A DNA stretch of 64,000 nt, from assembly GCA_041395625.1 (NCBI GenBank), contig JAWLAE010000001.1:186001-250000 (forward strand). The letters are read 5' to 3'. Source of the stretch: CADEED01 sp041395625 (GTDB taxonomy: Bacteria; Pseudomonadota; Gammaproteobacteria; Steroidobacterales; Steroidobacteraceae). Position numbers and translations under genes: made by a program. Below are positions 38,244-48,920 of the stretch, piece by piece. The notes below the pieces were generated by a model that had not been told where the DNA came from, did not search any database, and was given only the letters and a program-made list of their open reading frames with translations. Numbering within the stretch: the stretch's first letter is position 1; every line of letters starts with the position of its first letter.

Positions 38244-39254
38244 TTGAAGCTGGCGAGTTTCAAAGCAGGGCGGGACGGGCGATTGGTCGTCGTCTCGAAG
38301 GACCTGACACGGTGTATCGCTGCCGCGAGCGTCGCGCCAACGCTGCAAGCGGCACTCGATGACTGGTCGACGCTTGCGCCCCCATTGCGCGTGCTGGCCG
38401 AGCAACTCGAGGGTGATCCGCACGCCGGCGAACCTTTTCATCAACGCGAGTGCGCGTCACCGCTGCCACGTGCCTACCAGTGGGCGGATGGCTCCGCGTA
38501 TGTCAATCATGTCGAGCTGGTGCGCAAGGCGCGCAACGCGACCATGCCTGAGAGCTTCTGGACCGACCCGTTGATGTATCAAGGTGGCTCCGACAGCTTT
38601 CTCGGGCCGCGGGACGACATCGTCATGCCTGAGGACGAGGCCCTGGGCATCGACATGGAGGGGGAGGTGACCGTCGTCGTGGACGACACGCCGATGGGCA
38701 TTTCGCCTGAGGCAGCGCGCGAGCGTATTCGCCTCGTCATGCTGGTGAACGACGTCTCCCTGCGCAACCTCATTCCCGGTGAGCTGGCCAAGGGCTTTGG
38801 TTTTTTCCAGTCCAAGCCGTCGAGCGCATTCAGCCCGTGCGCCGTCACGCCCGATGAACTGGGCAGCGCCTGGCACGACGGCAAGCTCCATCTGCCCTTG
38901 CTGGTCCGCTACAACGGCGCAGACTTCGGCCGCGCCAACGCCGGTGTCGACATGACCTTTGATTTCGGTCAACTGATCGCGCACGCAGCGCGCACACGAC
39001 CGTTGTGCGCCGGCTCGATCATCGGTTCCGGCACCGTGTCCAACAAGCTCGATGGAGGTCCCGGCAAGCCGATCTCGGCAGGCGGGGTTGGCTATTCCTG
39101 CATCGCCGAGCTGCGGACGATCGAAACGCTCGAGAACGGCGAACCGTCGACGCCGTTCATGAAGTTCGGCGATCGCGTGGAGATCGAGATGCTGCACGCG
39201 GGCGGCGCGAGTATTTTCGGGCGGATAGACCAGCGAGTTCGACGCAGCACATAG
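38244..39254 (+). CDS. Fumarylacetoacetate hydrolase family protein
   Basis: A 336-residue FAH-family hydrolase. The N-terminal part (MKLASFKAGRDGRLVVVS) is followed by the catalytic beta-fold with metal-binding acidic motif ALGIDMEGEVTVVVDDTP, LVMLVNDVSLRNLIP, FFQSKPSSAFSPCAVTPDE and GSGTVSN. It should hydrolyse fumarylacetoacetate (or a maleyl isomer) to fumarate and acetoacetate as the last step after HPPD. The TTG at 38244 is chosen: GGGAG lies 8-12 bases upstream and the family N-terminus begins there. It is 14 bp after the VOC gene and converges with mutS (4 bp between stops). Confidence 0.93.
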   Translation: MKLASFKAGRDGRLVVVSKDLTRCIAAASVAPTLQAALDDWSTLAPPLRVLAEQLEGDPHAGEPFHQRECASPLPRAYQWADGSAYVNHVELVRKARNATMPESFWTDPLMYQGGSDSFLGPRDDIVMPEDEALGIDMEGEVTVVVDDTPMGISPEAARERIRLVMLVNDVSLRNLIPGELAKGFGFFQSKPSSAFSPCAVTPDELGSAWHDGKLHLPLLVRYNGADFGRANAGVDMTFDFGQLIAHAARTRPLCAGSIIGSGTVSNKLDGGPGKPISAGGVGYSCIAELRTIETLENGEPSTPFMKFGDRVEIEMLHAGGASIFGRIDQRVRRST

Positions 39255-39258
39255 CTGA

Positions 39259-41874
39259 CTAGTCGAGCAGCCGACGCAATTTGTAGACGAGATCGAGTGC
39301 CGCGCGTGGCGCCAGCTGGTCCGCGTCGACGGCCTGCAGCGCGTCACGCAGCTCCAGCAATCTCGGATCCGGCGGCGGCGGGGCCGGTGCCTCCAGTGGC
39401 AGTTCAGCCTGCAGGCCATGCACCGCTGTGCGACCCCGCTCCAGCGCACCCAGGTAGTCGCGCGCGGCGGCGATCACCTCGCGCGGCACGCCGGCGAGCT
39501 GCGCGACGGCGAGGCCATAACTGCGATTCGCCGGTCCGGGCTTCACGGCGTGCAGGAAAACGATGCCGTCCCGATGCTCGGTGGCGTCGAGATGCACGTT
39601 GGCGCAGCCCTCGACCTCGTTGGCCAAGGTTGTTAGCTCGAAATAATGTGTGGCAAAGAGCGTGAAGGCGCGATTGACGCGTGCCAGGTGCCGCGCCACC
39701 GCCCAAGCGAGCGACAGACCGTCGAAGGTGCTGGTGCCGCGACCGATCTCGTCCATCAGAATGAGGCTGCGCGCCGTGGCGTTGTGCAGGATATTGGCGG
39801 CCTCGGTCATCTCCACCATGAACGTCGAGCGCCCGCCCGCCAGATCATCGCCTGCGCCGATACGTGTGAAGATCCGATCGATCGGCCCGAGCGTCGCCTG
39901 CTCGGCCGGCACGAAGCTGCCGATGTGCGCGAGCACCGCGATCAGCGCAGTCTGGCGCATGTACGTCGACTTGCCGCCCATGTTGGGCCCGGTGATGATC
40001 AGCATCCGTCGGTCGACGTCGAGCTGCAAGTCGTTCGGCACGAAAGCCTGCTTGCCGAAGTGCTCGACGATCGGGTGACGACCGCCGATGATCTCGAGCC
40101 GTGGTTCGTCGACGAACCGCGGGCGTACCCAGTTGAGTTCGGCCGCACGCTCAGCCAGTGCGGCCAGCAGATCGACGTTCGCCAGCGCGCGCGCCGTCGC
40201 CTGCAGTGGCGCGAGCCGATCGATCAGCTGGGTCAGCAGTTCGTCGTACAGCTCGCGCTCGCGGGCCAGTGACTTGTCGCGCGCGCCGAGCACCTTGTCT
40301 TCGAAGCGTTTCAGCTCGGGCGTGATGAACCGCTCGGCGGATTTCACGGTCTGGCGGCGTACATAGTCGGCGGGCACGCGCTCGGCCTGCGCCCGCGAGA
40401 TCTCGATGAAGAACCCTTGCACCCGGTTATAGCCGAGCTTCAAGCTCGACAGCCCGGTGCGCTCACGCTCGCGCTGTTCGAGCTCGAGCAGAAAGTCATC
40501 GGTCCGGGTCGAGATCGCGCGCAGTTCGTCGAGCGTGGCGTCGTACCCGGCGGCGATCACGCCGCCATCGCGCACCAGCGCCGCGGGCTCGGCAGCGATC
40601 GCTCGGGTCAACAGTTCGCAGACCTCGGGATGCTCGTCCATTGCCGCCCGCTGCTCAGCCAACAAGGCAACCTCGTGGGTGGGCAATACGGCGCGCACGG
40701 CCGGCACACGCGCCAGCGAATCGCGCAGGCCAACGAGGTCGCGAGGCCGCGCCGAGCGCAGCGCAACGCGGGCGAGGATGCGTTCGATATCTGCGATGCC
40801 GGCCAGCGGCTGGCGCAGCGCTTCGAAGCGTCGCCCGTCGACGAGCGTGGCAATGGCATCGAAACGCGCATTGAGCGTTGTTGGCCGCGCCAGCGGCCGA
40901 TTGAGTGCCCGCCGCAGCGCACGCGCGCCCATCGCGGTCATTGTGGTGTCCAGAAGTGCCAGCAGCGTGGCGTCCGCGGCGCTGCCGAGCGCGCTGTCGA
41001 GCTCCAGATTGCGCCGGGTGACCGCATCGAGCTGCAGCGCATCGCCGCGTTCTTCAACCTGCAGCCCGGCGATGTGTGGCAGCGCCGACTTCTGCGTCTC
41101 GCGCACGTACTGCAGCAAGGCGCCGGCGGCCGCGATAGCCAACGGCAGATCGTCGGCGCCAAAACCTTTGAGGTCGAGCGTGCCAAGCTGATCCGTGAGC
41201 AGGCGCGAGGCGCTCGCCAGCTCGAAGTGCCACGGCGGCCGCGTTCGCATCTCGCCACCAGTGATCGGTGCGAGCGCGCGCGCCTGATCTTCCGAGACTA
41301 ACAACTCAGCCGGCTTCAGGCGTTCCAGCTCGCCGGCGAGTGCGGTATCGCCCTCGCTCTCGAGCACGGTGAAACGGCCGGCAGCGAGATCGAGCCAGGC
41401 CAGACCGAAGCGGGAGTTGGCCGCCTGCCGTTGCGCGCCGCTCGACGCGGCGACCGGCGCGCCGCGGACCAGCGCTGCCAGCAGCGTGTCACGCCGATCC
41501 TCGAGCAGTGCTTCGTCGGTGATGGTACCGGGCGTCACGATGCGCACGATTTCGCGCTCGACCGGGCCTTTGGATTTCGCTGGATCGCCCACCTGCTCGC
41601 AGATCGCCACCGATTCACCGCGTCGCACCAGCCGTGCGAGATAGTTGTCGACGCTGTGAAACGGTACACCGGCCATCGGGATCGGCTCGCCAGCGGACTG
41701 GCCTCGTGCGGTCAGGGTGATGTCGAGCAGCTGCGCGGCGCGGCGCGCATCGTCATAGAAAAGCTCGTAGAAATCACCCATCCGATAGAACAGCAGGATA
41801 TCGGGGCAGGTGCCCTTGATGCGCAGGTACTGCTGCATCATCGGCGTATGTTGTGACAGGGCAGGATCGGGCAT
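39259..41874 (-). CDS. mutS: DNA mismatch repair protein MutS
   Basis: An 871-residue MutS: mismatch-binding domain with the Phe-X-Glu motif in FYRMGDFYELFYDDA (residues about 33-47), core/clamp domains, then the ABC ATPase with Walker A ITGPNMGGKSTYMRQTALIA near residue 627, signature STFMVEMTEAANIL and LILMDEIGRGTSTFDG. ATG 41874 gives the family start (MPDPALSQHTPMMQQYLRIK); the frame extends 36 residues upstream without homology. Divergent from pncC; the mutS-cinA-recA neighbourhood is found in several gammaproteobacteria. Confidence 0.97.
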   Translation of the reverse strand: MPDPALSQHTPMMQQYLRIKGTCPDILLFYRMGDFYELFYDDARRAAQLLDITLTARGQSAGEPIPMAGVPFHSVDNYLARLVRRGESVAICEQVGDPAKSKGPVEREIVRIVTPGTITDEALLEDRRDTLLAALVRGAPVAASSGAQRQAANSRFGLAWLDLAAGRFTVLESEGDTALAGELERLKPAELLVSEDQARALAPITGGEMRTRPPWHFELASASRLLTDQLGTLDLKGFGADDLPLAIAAAGALLQYVRETQKSALPHIAGLQVEERGDALQLDAVTRRNLELDSALGSAADATLLALLDTTMTAMGARALRRALNRPLARPTTLNARFDAIATLVDGRRFEALRQPLAGIADIERILARVALRSARPRDLVGLRDSLARVPAVRAVLPTHEVALLAEQRAAMDEHPEVCELLTRAIAAEPAALVRDGGVIAAGYDATLDELRAISTRTDDFLLELEQRERERTGLSSLKLGYNRVQGFFIEISRAQAERVPADYVRRQTVKSAERFITPELKRFEDKVLGARDKSLARERELYDELLTQLIDRLAPLQATARALANVDLLAALAERAAELNWVRPRFVDEPRLEIIGGRHPIVEHFGKQAFVPNDLQLDVDRRMLIITGPNMGGKSTYMRQTALIAVLAHIGSFVPAEQATLGPIDRIFTRIGAGDDLAGGRSTFMVEMTEAANILHNATARSLILMDEIGRGTSTFDGLSLAWAVARHLARVNRAFTLFATHYFELTTLANEVEGCANVHLDATEHRDGIVFLHAVKPGPANRSYGLAVAQLAGVPREVIAAARDYLGALERGRTAVHGLQAELPLEAPAPPPPDPRLLELRDALQAVDADQLAPRAALDLVYKLRRLLD

Positions 41875-42030
41875 CGATGGCTTCAAACGGCGGTCACAGG
41901 CCCGGCGCGGCTGCCGGGTCCTTCCGGGGCCCGTAGCGTACGCCATCGGTCCGGCCGATGCCCGCGACGTGACCGACCGCACGTCTGGCGACTGGCGGCG
42001 ATGGCCCCGAAACCGCTAGCCTTCCCGACC

Positions 42031-42531
42031 ATGCTCGACGATGCCGAACTCACCCGCCTTGCCCAGCGCCTGGGCGAACAGCTGAGCGCCGCGGGACAAC
42101 AGCTCGTGACCGCCGAGTCCTGCACTGGCGGCTGGATCGCCAAGTGCTGCACCGATGTGCCGGGCAGCTCCAGCTGGTTTCACGGTGGCTTTGTCACGTA
42201 CTCCGACGCCGCCAAGGTGCGCGACCTGGGTGTCCGCCAGCAAACGCTAGATTCCCAAGGCGCCGTCAGTTCGCCGACGGTCCAGGAAATGGCCGAAGGC
42301 GCCTTGCGGCGCACCGATGCGGACGTCGCCGTCGCCGTGAGCGGCATCGCGGGCCCGACGGGCGCAGTAGCCGGCAAACCGGTCGGTACGGTCTGGTTCG
42401 CGGTGGCCGTGCGGCGCGGAGTTTCAATCGAATCAAACTGCCGCGTGAAATTCTTCAAGGGCGATCGCGATTCGGTGCGACGCAAGTCGGTCGAGTTTGC
42501 ACTGGGACTGGTACAAGCGCTCAAAGCCTGA
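42031..42531 (+). CDS. pncC: Nicotinamide-nucleotide amidohydrolase (CinA C-terminal domain)
   Basis: A 166-residue single-domain CinA-C protein (about the same length as E. coli PncC). Motifs: TAESCTGGWIAKCCTDVPGS, GGFVTYSDAAKVRDLGV, AVSGIAGPTG and KPVGTVWFAV. It deamidates NMN to nicotinic acid mononucleotide, recycling pyridine nucleotides. The ATG at 42031 starts the conserved region; an ATG at 42001 would add ten residues. It lies upstream of recA with a 152-bp gap, the usual cinA-recA order, sometimes linked with competence. Confidence 0.93.
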   Translation: MLDDAELTRLAQRLGEQLSAAGQQLVTAESCTGGWIAKCCTDVPGSSSWFHGGFVTYSDAAKVRDLGVRQQTLDSQGAVSSPTVQEMAEGALRRTDADVAVAVSGIAGPTGAVAGKPVGTVWFAVAVRRGVSIESNCRVKFFKGDRDSVRRKSVEFALGLVQALKA

Positions 42532-42683
42532 GTCGGTCGCTGCTTATACAGTAGTCAGCTTTTCCAGCCCCTGTATGCCGCGTGGACGACACGCAATATC
42601 TCTTTGAAGTCAGCACTTTTTCGGTCCCTGCCGGTGTGCGGTTGTGAAATAATTCCCGCAGCTTGTATAGGGGTTAGCTACTA

Positions 42684-43715
<1,032 letters not shown>

Positions 43716-43724
43716 GGTTGACGG

Positions 43725-44225
43725 ATGGCGCTGCGCCGCGGCGGCCGGCGCGAACTGCCCGCTGAGCAGGCTGGCGATCCGCGGGCCGTCAGCAACGCGG
43801 CAGCCGCGTTGCTCGCGCGGCGGGATTACGCATCCGCCGAGCTGCGCCAGAAGCTGCTGGACAAGGGGTTCGCCGACGACGCGGTCGACTCGGTGCTGGC
43901 CGGCCTGATCGAGCAACGTTACGTCGATGATGCCCGCTACGCGGAGCGTTTCGTGGCTTATCAGTCCCGTCGCGGGCACGGCCCCGGGCGCATCCGCCAG
44001 GATCTGCGCCGCTGGCTGGAAGGGGCGACCATCGAGCAGGCATTGCAGGCAGGCCCCGACTGGGCAGTGCGCGCGCGCGAAGTCCGCAGCAGCCGCTTTG
44101 GTCCGGTTCCCCCTGAGGACTGGCAGGAAAAAGGTCGCCAAGCCAGATTTTTGCAATATCGAGGCTTTTCCAGCGATCATATTCGGCTGGCGCTCGGTAG
44201 TGACTTCGATGAATCCGGTGATTGA
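43725..44225 (+). CDS. recX: Regulatory protein RecX
   Basis: A 166-residue RecX with the three-helix repeat pattern: ALLARRDYASAELRQKLLDKGF, VDSVLAGLIEQRYVDDARYAERFV and GHGPGRIRQDLRRWL, then a C-terminal KGRQARFLQYRGFSSDHIRLAL. It binds RecA filaments and inhibits strand exchange and co-protease activity. It lies 9 bp downstream of recA, as usual, and 69 bp before alaS. Confidence 0.93.
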   Translation: MALRRGGRRELPAEQAGDPRAVSNAAAALLARRDYASAELRQKLLDKGFADDAVDSVLAGLIEQRYVDDARYAERFVAYQSRRGHGPGRIRQDLRRWLEGATIEQALQAGPDWAVRAREVRSSRFGPVPPEDWQEKGRQARFLQYRGFSSDHIRLALGSDFDESGD

Positions 44226-44294
44226 GCCATCGATCGAGTCTTGGGCTATTGTCTGCACCAGATAGTCTGAGCCAATACAGAGCCAACGCCGATC

Positions 44295-46925
44295 ATGTCC
44301 AGCAAGCAGCCCTTCATGAGCGCGACCGATGTCCGGCGCGCGTTTCTCGAGTTCTTCCAAAGTCGCGGTCATACCGTGGTGCCATCCAGCTCGCTGGTGC
44401 CGGGCAACGATCCGACGCTGCTCTTCACCAATGCCGGCATGGTGCAGTTCAAGGATTGCTTTCTCGGCAAGGACAAGCGCGACTACGTGCGCGCAGCCTC
44501 CAGCCAGCGCTGCGTCCGTGCCGGCGGCAAGCACAACGATCTCGAGAACGTCGGCTACACGGCCCGCCATCACACCTTCTTCGAGATGCTCGGCAATTTT
44601 TCCTTTGGCGACTACTTCAAACGCGACGCGATCCGCTACGCCTGGGATTTCGTCACCGGCACGCTGCAGCTCGATCCCGAGCGTCTCTGGGTCACCGTGT
44701 TTCGCGACGACGACGAGGCGGCGCGCATCTGGGTCGAGGAGATGGGCGTACCGGCCGAGCGTGTCACGCGCCTGGGCGAGCAGAGCAACTTCTGGGCGAT
44801 GGGGGATACCGGCCCTTGCGGCCCCTGTTCCGAGATCTTCTACGACCATGGCGCGCACATTGCCGGCGGACCACCGGGCTCGCCCGATGAGGACGGGGAT
44901 CGCTACGTCGAGATCTGGAATCTGGTGTTCATGCAGTTCGATCGCGCCCCGGACGGCAAGCTGACGCCGCTGCCGAAGCCTTCCGTCGATACGGGCGCCG
45001 GCCTCGAGCGACTGTCGGCCGTGATGCAGGGCGTCACTAACAATTACGACATCGATCTGTTCAGGAATCTGGTGCGCGCTGCGGCGGATATTGCCGGCAC
45101 CCAGGATCTGACCAACAGCTCGCTCCGAGTGATCGCCGATCACATCCGTGCCTGTACGTTCCTGATCATCGACGGCGTCACGCCCTCGAATGAAGGTCGC
45201 GGCTATGTGCTGCGTCGGATCATCCGGCGCGCGATCCGTCACGGTTACAAGCTGGGAATCGAGCAGGCGTTCTTTCACCGGCTGGTTGCGACACTGGAGC
45301 AGGAGATGGGCGCCGCCTATCCCGAGCTGCGCGCCGGTCGAGCGCTGGCCGAACGAGTGTTGCGGCAGGAAGAAGAACGCTTCGCAGAAACCCTCGCCAA
45401 TGGCATGCAGTTGCTGGAGCAGGCGATTGCGGGCTTGGGTGGTAGCCAGACCATCGACGGTGAGACGGTCTTCAAGCTGTACGACACCTACGGATTTCCA
45501 GTCGACCTGACGGCCGATGTGGTGCGCGAGCGTGGGCTGGCGATCGATCAGGCGGGCTTCGAAACGGCGATGGCGGCGCAGCGCGATCGGGCGCGGGCGG
45601 CCAGCAAGTTCGGCGTCGATCTGCGCGCCGGTGTGCAGCTCGATGCCAAGACAGCCTTTGCCGGCTACGACGGCACCAGCGGTCGAGGCCGGGTCGTTGC
45701 TCTGTTGCGCGACGGCGCGATGGTACAAAGCTTGCGGGCGGGCGACAGCGGTGAGGTGGTGCTAGATGCCACGCCCTTCTACGCGGAGTCGGGCGGGCAA
45801 GTGGGCGATGCTGGCGAATTGTCGGCCGGCGCCGTTCGCTTCATCGTGCGGGACACGCAGAAACGCGGGACAGCGTTCGCGCACATCGGCGAGCTCGTCA
45901 GCGGTGAGCTCAAGATCGGTGAGCAACTCGACGCCGAGGTGGACGCCGCGCGCCGCTGTGCCACCGTGCAGAACCATTCTGCGACGCATCTGTTGCACGC
46001 GGCGCTGCGCAAGGTGTTGGGAACCCATGTGCAGCAGAAGGGCTCGTTGGTGGCACCGGACCGACTGCGGTTCGATTTCTCGCACTTCCAGGCCGTGACG
46101 CGCGAGGAACTGGCAGCGATCGAGAAGCTGGTCAATGAGCAAATCCGCGCCAATGCCGCGGCTGAGACAACGGTGTCGAGCTACGACGAGGCAGTCGCCG
46201 CTGGTGCGATGGCGCTGTTCGGCGAGAAATATGAACGCGACGTCCGCGTGCTGAAGCTCGGGGATTTCTCGATGGAGCTCTGCGGCGGCACGCATGTGAC
46301 CCGTGCCGGCGACATCGGCGTGTTCAAGATCGTGGCCGAGTCCGGCGTGGCGGCGGGCGTGCGGCGCATCGAGGCGATCACCGGCGAGGCGGCGCTCGAC
46401 TGGATCGACGAAAACGAAGCAGCCATGCGCGACGTGGCCAGCATGCTGCGCGGCACGCGCGAGGATGTGCGTACCAAAGTACAGGACGCACTCGAGCGCA
46501 TTCGTGCCTTGGAGCGCGAGAATCGGCAACTCAAGGACAAGCTCGCGAGTGGCCAAGGGCAGGACTTGACTGCCGGCGCCCTCGACATTGGCGGCGTGAA
46601 AGTGGTGGCGGCGCGAGTCGACGGCGCCGATGCCGGCGCGCTGCGCAATGCCGTCGATCAGTTGAAAGACAAGCTGAAGTCAGCCGTTGTCGTCCTCGCG
46701 ACGGTCGATCCGAGCGCGTCGAAAGTCACGATCGTGGCGGGTGTGACAGCCGATCAAACTAACAAGATCAAGGCTGGCGAGCTGGTTGCCAGTATTGCAT
46801 CCATGGTAGGCGGCAAGGGGGGCGGCCGCGCCGACTTTGCGCAGGCTGGCGGCAACGATCCAGCCGCCTTGGACGGGGCGCTCGCCTCGGTGGCGGAGTT
46901 CGTGCGTACACGGATTGGCGGCTAA
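44295..46925 (+). CDS. alaS: Alanyl-tRNA synthetase
   Basis: An 876-residue class IIc synthetase. The aminoacylation domain (1-460) begins MSATDVRRAFLEFFQSRGH and holds GDTGPCGPCSEIFYDHG and the motif-3 region DTGAGLERLSAVMQG. The editing domain has the metal motif HSATHLLHAAL and, downstream, CGGTHV. The C-terminal coiled coil and C-Ala domain end in a Gly-rich segment (GGKGGGRADFAQAGG). It lies in recA-recX-alaS-csrA-tRNA-Ser order. A GC-rich run of six G (about 46817-46822) here is intact and in frame. Confidence 0.97.
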   Translation: MSSKQPFMSATDVRRAFLEFFQSRGHTVVPSSSLVPGNDPTLLFTNAGMVQFKDCFLGKDKRDYVRAASSQRCVRAGGKHNDLENVGYTARHHTFFEMLGNFSFGDYFKRDAIRYAWDFVTGTLQLDPERLWVTVFRDDDEAARIWVEEMGVPAERVTRLGEQSNFWAMGDTGPCGPCSEIFYDHGAHIAGGPPGSPDEDGDRYVEIWNLVFMQFDRAPDGKLTPLPKPSVDTGAGLERLSAVMQGVTNNYDIDLFRNLVRAAADIAGTQDLTNSSLRVIADHIRACTFLIIDGVTPSNEGRGYVLRRIIRRAIRHGYKLGIEQAFFHRLVATLEQEMGAAYPELRAGRALAERVLRQEEERFAETLANGMQLLEQAIAGLGGSQTIDGETVFKLYDTYGFPVDLTADVVRERGLAIDQAGFETAMAAQRDRARAASKFGVDLRAGVQLDAKTAFAGYDGTSGRGRVVALLRDGAMVQSLRAGDSGEVVLDATPFYAESGGQVGDAGELSAGAVRFIVRDTQKRGTAFAHIGELVSGELKIGEQLDAEVDAARRCATVQNHSATHLLHAALRKVLGTHVQQKGSLVAPDRLRFDFSHFQAVTREELAAIEKLVNEQIRANAAAETTVSSYDEAVAAGAMALFGEKYERDVRVLKLGDFSMELCGGTHVTRAGDIGVFKIVAESGVAAGVRRIEAITGEAALDWIDENEAAMRDVASMLRGTREDVRTKVQDALERIRALERENRQLKDKLASGQGQDLTAGALDIGGVKVVAARVDGADAGALRNAVDQLKDKLKSAVVVLATVDPSASKVTIVAGVTADQTNKIKAGELVASIASMVGGKGGGRADFAQAGGNDPAALDGALASVAEFVRTRIGG

Positions 46926-47111
46926 TGGCAACGGCTCCGGCGGGCGACAGGTCCTGAAGGTATGACAAATCGCGGACTGCGCCGCCGGGCTCTGTCCCCT
47001 TTTCCGGGGTTGGCCCGGTTGCCGCGAATGTGCTCAAGTGTCATGCTCGATGAATAGCAAAGACCCCACCACGCAGGGTCACGCAACAGCCCACGGAGGG
47101 CTATAAGAATC

Positions 47112-47354
47112 ATGCTCATTTTGACACGGCGGGTCGGTGAATCCGTGATGATCGGGCGGGATATCACCGTTACAGTGCTCGGTGTGAAGGGCAACCAGGT
47201 GCGTATCGGCATCAATGCGCCGAAAGACGTCTCTGTGCATCGCGAGGAGATCTTTCACCGGATCGAAGGCGAGCGCGAGGGCGGCGATAATCAGCCCGGC
47301 AACGACGAGCCGTCGGGGCCAGAGTCCCTGCGGCGACGGGTGGCGTCCGCCTGA
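47112..47354 (+). CDS. csrA: Carbon storage regulator CsrA
   Basis: An 80-residue CsrA/RsmA. The RNA-binding core is exact (MLILTRRVGESVMIG, VTVLGVKGNQVRIGINAPKDVSVHREEI split over residues 1-48), followed by a longer Gly/Pro/Arg-rich tail than E. coli CsrA (61 residues). It binds GGA motifs in mRNA leaders to alter translation and stability. GGAGGG lies 11-16 bases before the ATG. The 186-bp gap after alaS holds no other gene; a short CCCC/GGGG hairpin near 47000 is too weak to call a terminator. Confidence 0.97.
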   Translation: MLILTRRVGESVMIGRDITVTVLGVKGNQVRIGINAPKDVSVHREEIFHRIEGEREGGDNQPGNDEPSGPESLRRRVASA

Positions 47355-47450
47355 CAGCAGCGCTTTACCTTGCGGGTAGCGGTCAGTATCATTGCGCGCC
47401 TTGTCGCGGCGGGCGACGCGGCCAGATCCTAAGTGCCTGATTTCGCTCAC

Positions 47451-47540
47451 GGAGAGATGGCCGAGTGGTCGAAGGCGCGCCCCTGCTAAGGGCGTAAGGG
47501 CGAAAGCTCTTCGAGGGTTCGAATCCCTCTCTCTCCGCCA
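47451..47540 (+). tRNA. tRNA-Ser (anticodon GCU)
   Basis: A 90-base class II tRNA. The acceptor stem GGAGAGA pairs with TCTCTCC, followed by discriminator G and an encoded CCA. The anticodon arm CGCCC-CTGCTAA-GGGCG gives anticodon GCT (serine AGC/AGU). A long variable arm (TAAGGGCGAAAGCTCTT region) and a T arm GAGGG-TTCGAAT-CCCTC are present. It follows csrA as in many gammaproteobacteria and its 3' end lies 174 bp before the integrase ATG, so it is the probable attachment site. Confidence 0.97.
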
Positions 47541-47661
47541 ACTTCTTGTTTCACGCTGTCTCAGGCCGTCTCAAGAATCGCCTGAATCGACGAATACGCC
47601 TGGTTTTGTAGGCGTTTCGAGTCTCATAGCGTCTCAGCTGCGTTCTTGGTAGTTCACCGGC

Positions 47662-47712
47662 TTGTTGGTATATTTGTTGGTACTTGGCTTTCCTTTGGGG
47701 AGGTACCAACAA
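47662..47712. repeat. Three 9-bp repeats in front of the integrase (candidate integrase/excisionase arm sites)
   Basis: TTGTTGGTA occurs at 47662-47670 and 47674-47682 as direct repeats, and its exact complement TACCAACAA at 47704-47712, ending two bases before the integrase ATG. Such repeats between a tRNA 3' end and a P4-type integrase usually serve as arm-type binding sites and in autoregulation; that role is inferred from position. Confidence 0.65.
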
Positions 47713-47713
47713 A

Positions 47714-48892
47714 ATGCTCGTGGACACCCGGTTGCGAAGCATCAAGCCGACGGACCGCCTGCAGAAGTTCTCCGACGGCGGCGGATTGCATCTTTTGGTC
47801 AAGCCGAACGGCGGCAAATATTGGCGCTTCAGTTATCGGTTCAACTGCAAGCAGAAGACCTTGGCGTTGGGCGTCTATCCCGACGTCAGTCTCGCCGAGG
47901 CGAGGTCGATGCACCAGCAGGCTCGGCAGCAGTTGCGTGAGGGGATCGATCCCTCCGCCCGAAAAGCAGCCTCGGGCCTCACGTTCGAAGTCTTGGCTCG
48001 CCAGTGGTTTGCGCACTGGGCAACGGATCGAGCGGCGCGGCACGCCGACTACGTCCTGAAGCGTCTGGAGGCAGATGTCTTTCCGCAACTGGGATCGCGC
48101 ATCGTATCGGACATTCCAACCTCGGCATTTCGTGACGTGGTCAAGAAGATCGAGTCGCGCGGCGCACTCGATATTGCCAAGCGCGTGCTGCAGAACTGTG
48201 GACAGATCATGCGCTACGCGGTGGCCAATGATTTGGTAGCGCGCAACCCGGTCGTGGACGTCAAGCCGGCAGACGTCCTGAAGTCTTACAAGCGACGCAA
48301 TTATCCCAGGGTCGATGCGAAGGATCTGCCGGCATTGTTACGTGCAATGGACGGCTACGTCGGCACCGAGCATACGCGACTGGCGCTGCAGCTCATGGCG
48401 CTGACGTTCGTACGGACCTCCGAGCTGATCGGCGCCCGCTGGTCGGAGTTCGACCTCAAGGCCGCTCGATGGAACATTCCCGCGCATCGCATGAAGATGG
48501 ACACGCCGCATATCGTCGCGCTGAGTCGGCAATCCCGAGCCGTGCTCGACCGGTTGGCGGCGATCTCTTTCGGCCGCGATCTCGTGTTTCCGGGCGACCT
48601 GAATCCGAACAAGCCGATGAGCAACAACACAATTCTCTTTGCACTGTACCGGCTGGGTTATCGCGGCCGCATGACCGGCCACGGCTTCCGCGGTGTCGCG
48701 TCAACGATTTTGCATGAGCTGGGCTGGCCGCATGAGCACATCGAACTGCAACTGGCGCATCAGCCGCGCGACGAAACCAGCGCCGCGTACAACCACGCGC
48801 TGTATCTGAAGCCACGAGCGCAGATGATGCAGGCGTGGGCGGACCATCTGGATGCGCTGCGACGACAGCAACCCGAAAAAGTCGCGGCGTAG
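47714..48892 (+). CDS. P4-type tyrosine integrase of a genomic island
   Basis: A 392-residue integrase with an N-terminal arm-DNA-binding domain of the DUF4102 type (MLVDTRLRSIKPTDRLQKF, then SDGGGLHLLVKPNGGKYWRF), a core-binding SAM-like domain (about 100-190) and a catalytic domain with the first Arg in FVRTSELIGARWSEF, His-X-X-Arg in MTGHGFRGVAS, His in QLAHQPRD and the Tyr nucleophile in SAAYNHALYL. The ATG at 47714 gives the normal family start; a TTG at 47684 would place the repeats inside the gene. It directly follows tRNA-Ser, the usual target of this family. Confidence 0.94.
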   Translation: MLVDTRLRSIKPTDRLQKFSDGGGLHLLVKPNGGKYWRFSYRFNCKQKTLALGVYPDVSLAEARSMHQQARQQLREGIDPSARKAASGLTFEVLARQWFAHWATDRAARHADYVLKRLEADVFPQLGSRIVSDIPTSAFRDVVKKIESRGALDIAKRVLQNCGQIMRYAVANDLVARNPVVDVKPADVLKSYKRRNYPRVDAKDLPALLRAMDGYVGTEHTRLALQLMALTFVRTSELIGARWSEFDLKAARWNIPAHRMKMDTPHIVALSRQSRAVLDRLAAISFGRDLVFPGDLNPNKPMSNNTILFALYRLGYRGRMTGHGFRGVASTILHELGWPHEHIELQLAHQPRDETSAAYNHALYLKPRAQMMQAWADHLDALRRQQPEKVAA

Positions 48893-48920
48893 GACACGCC
48901 GCGCAAACGGGTTTGAACAG

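Noticed and set aside
42532..42683. SOS box in front of recA
   Set aside because: CTG-N6-CAG and other partial matches occur, but no CTG-N10-CAG palindrome with good interior; TTAGCTACTAA next to the start is not a recognised LexA site at this spacing.
46926..47111. Terminator after alaS
   Set aside because: Only a 4-bp CCCC/GGGG stem with a T-containing loop; too weak and without a following T-run.
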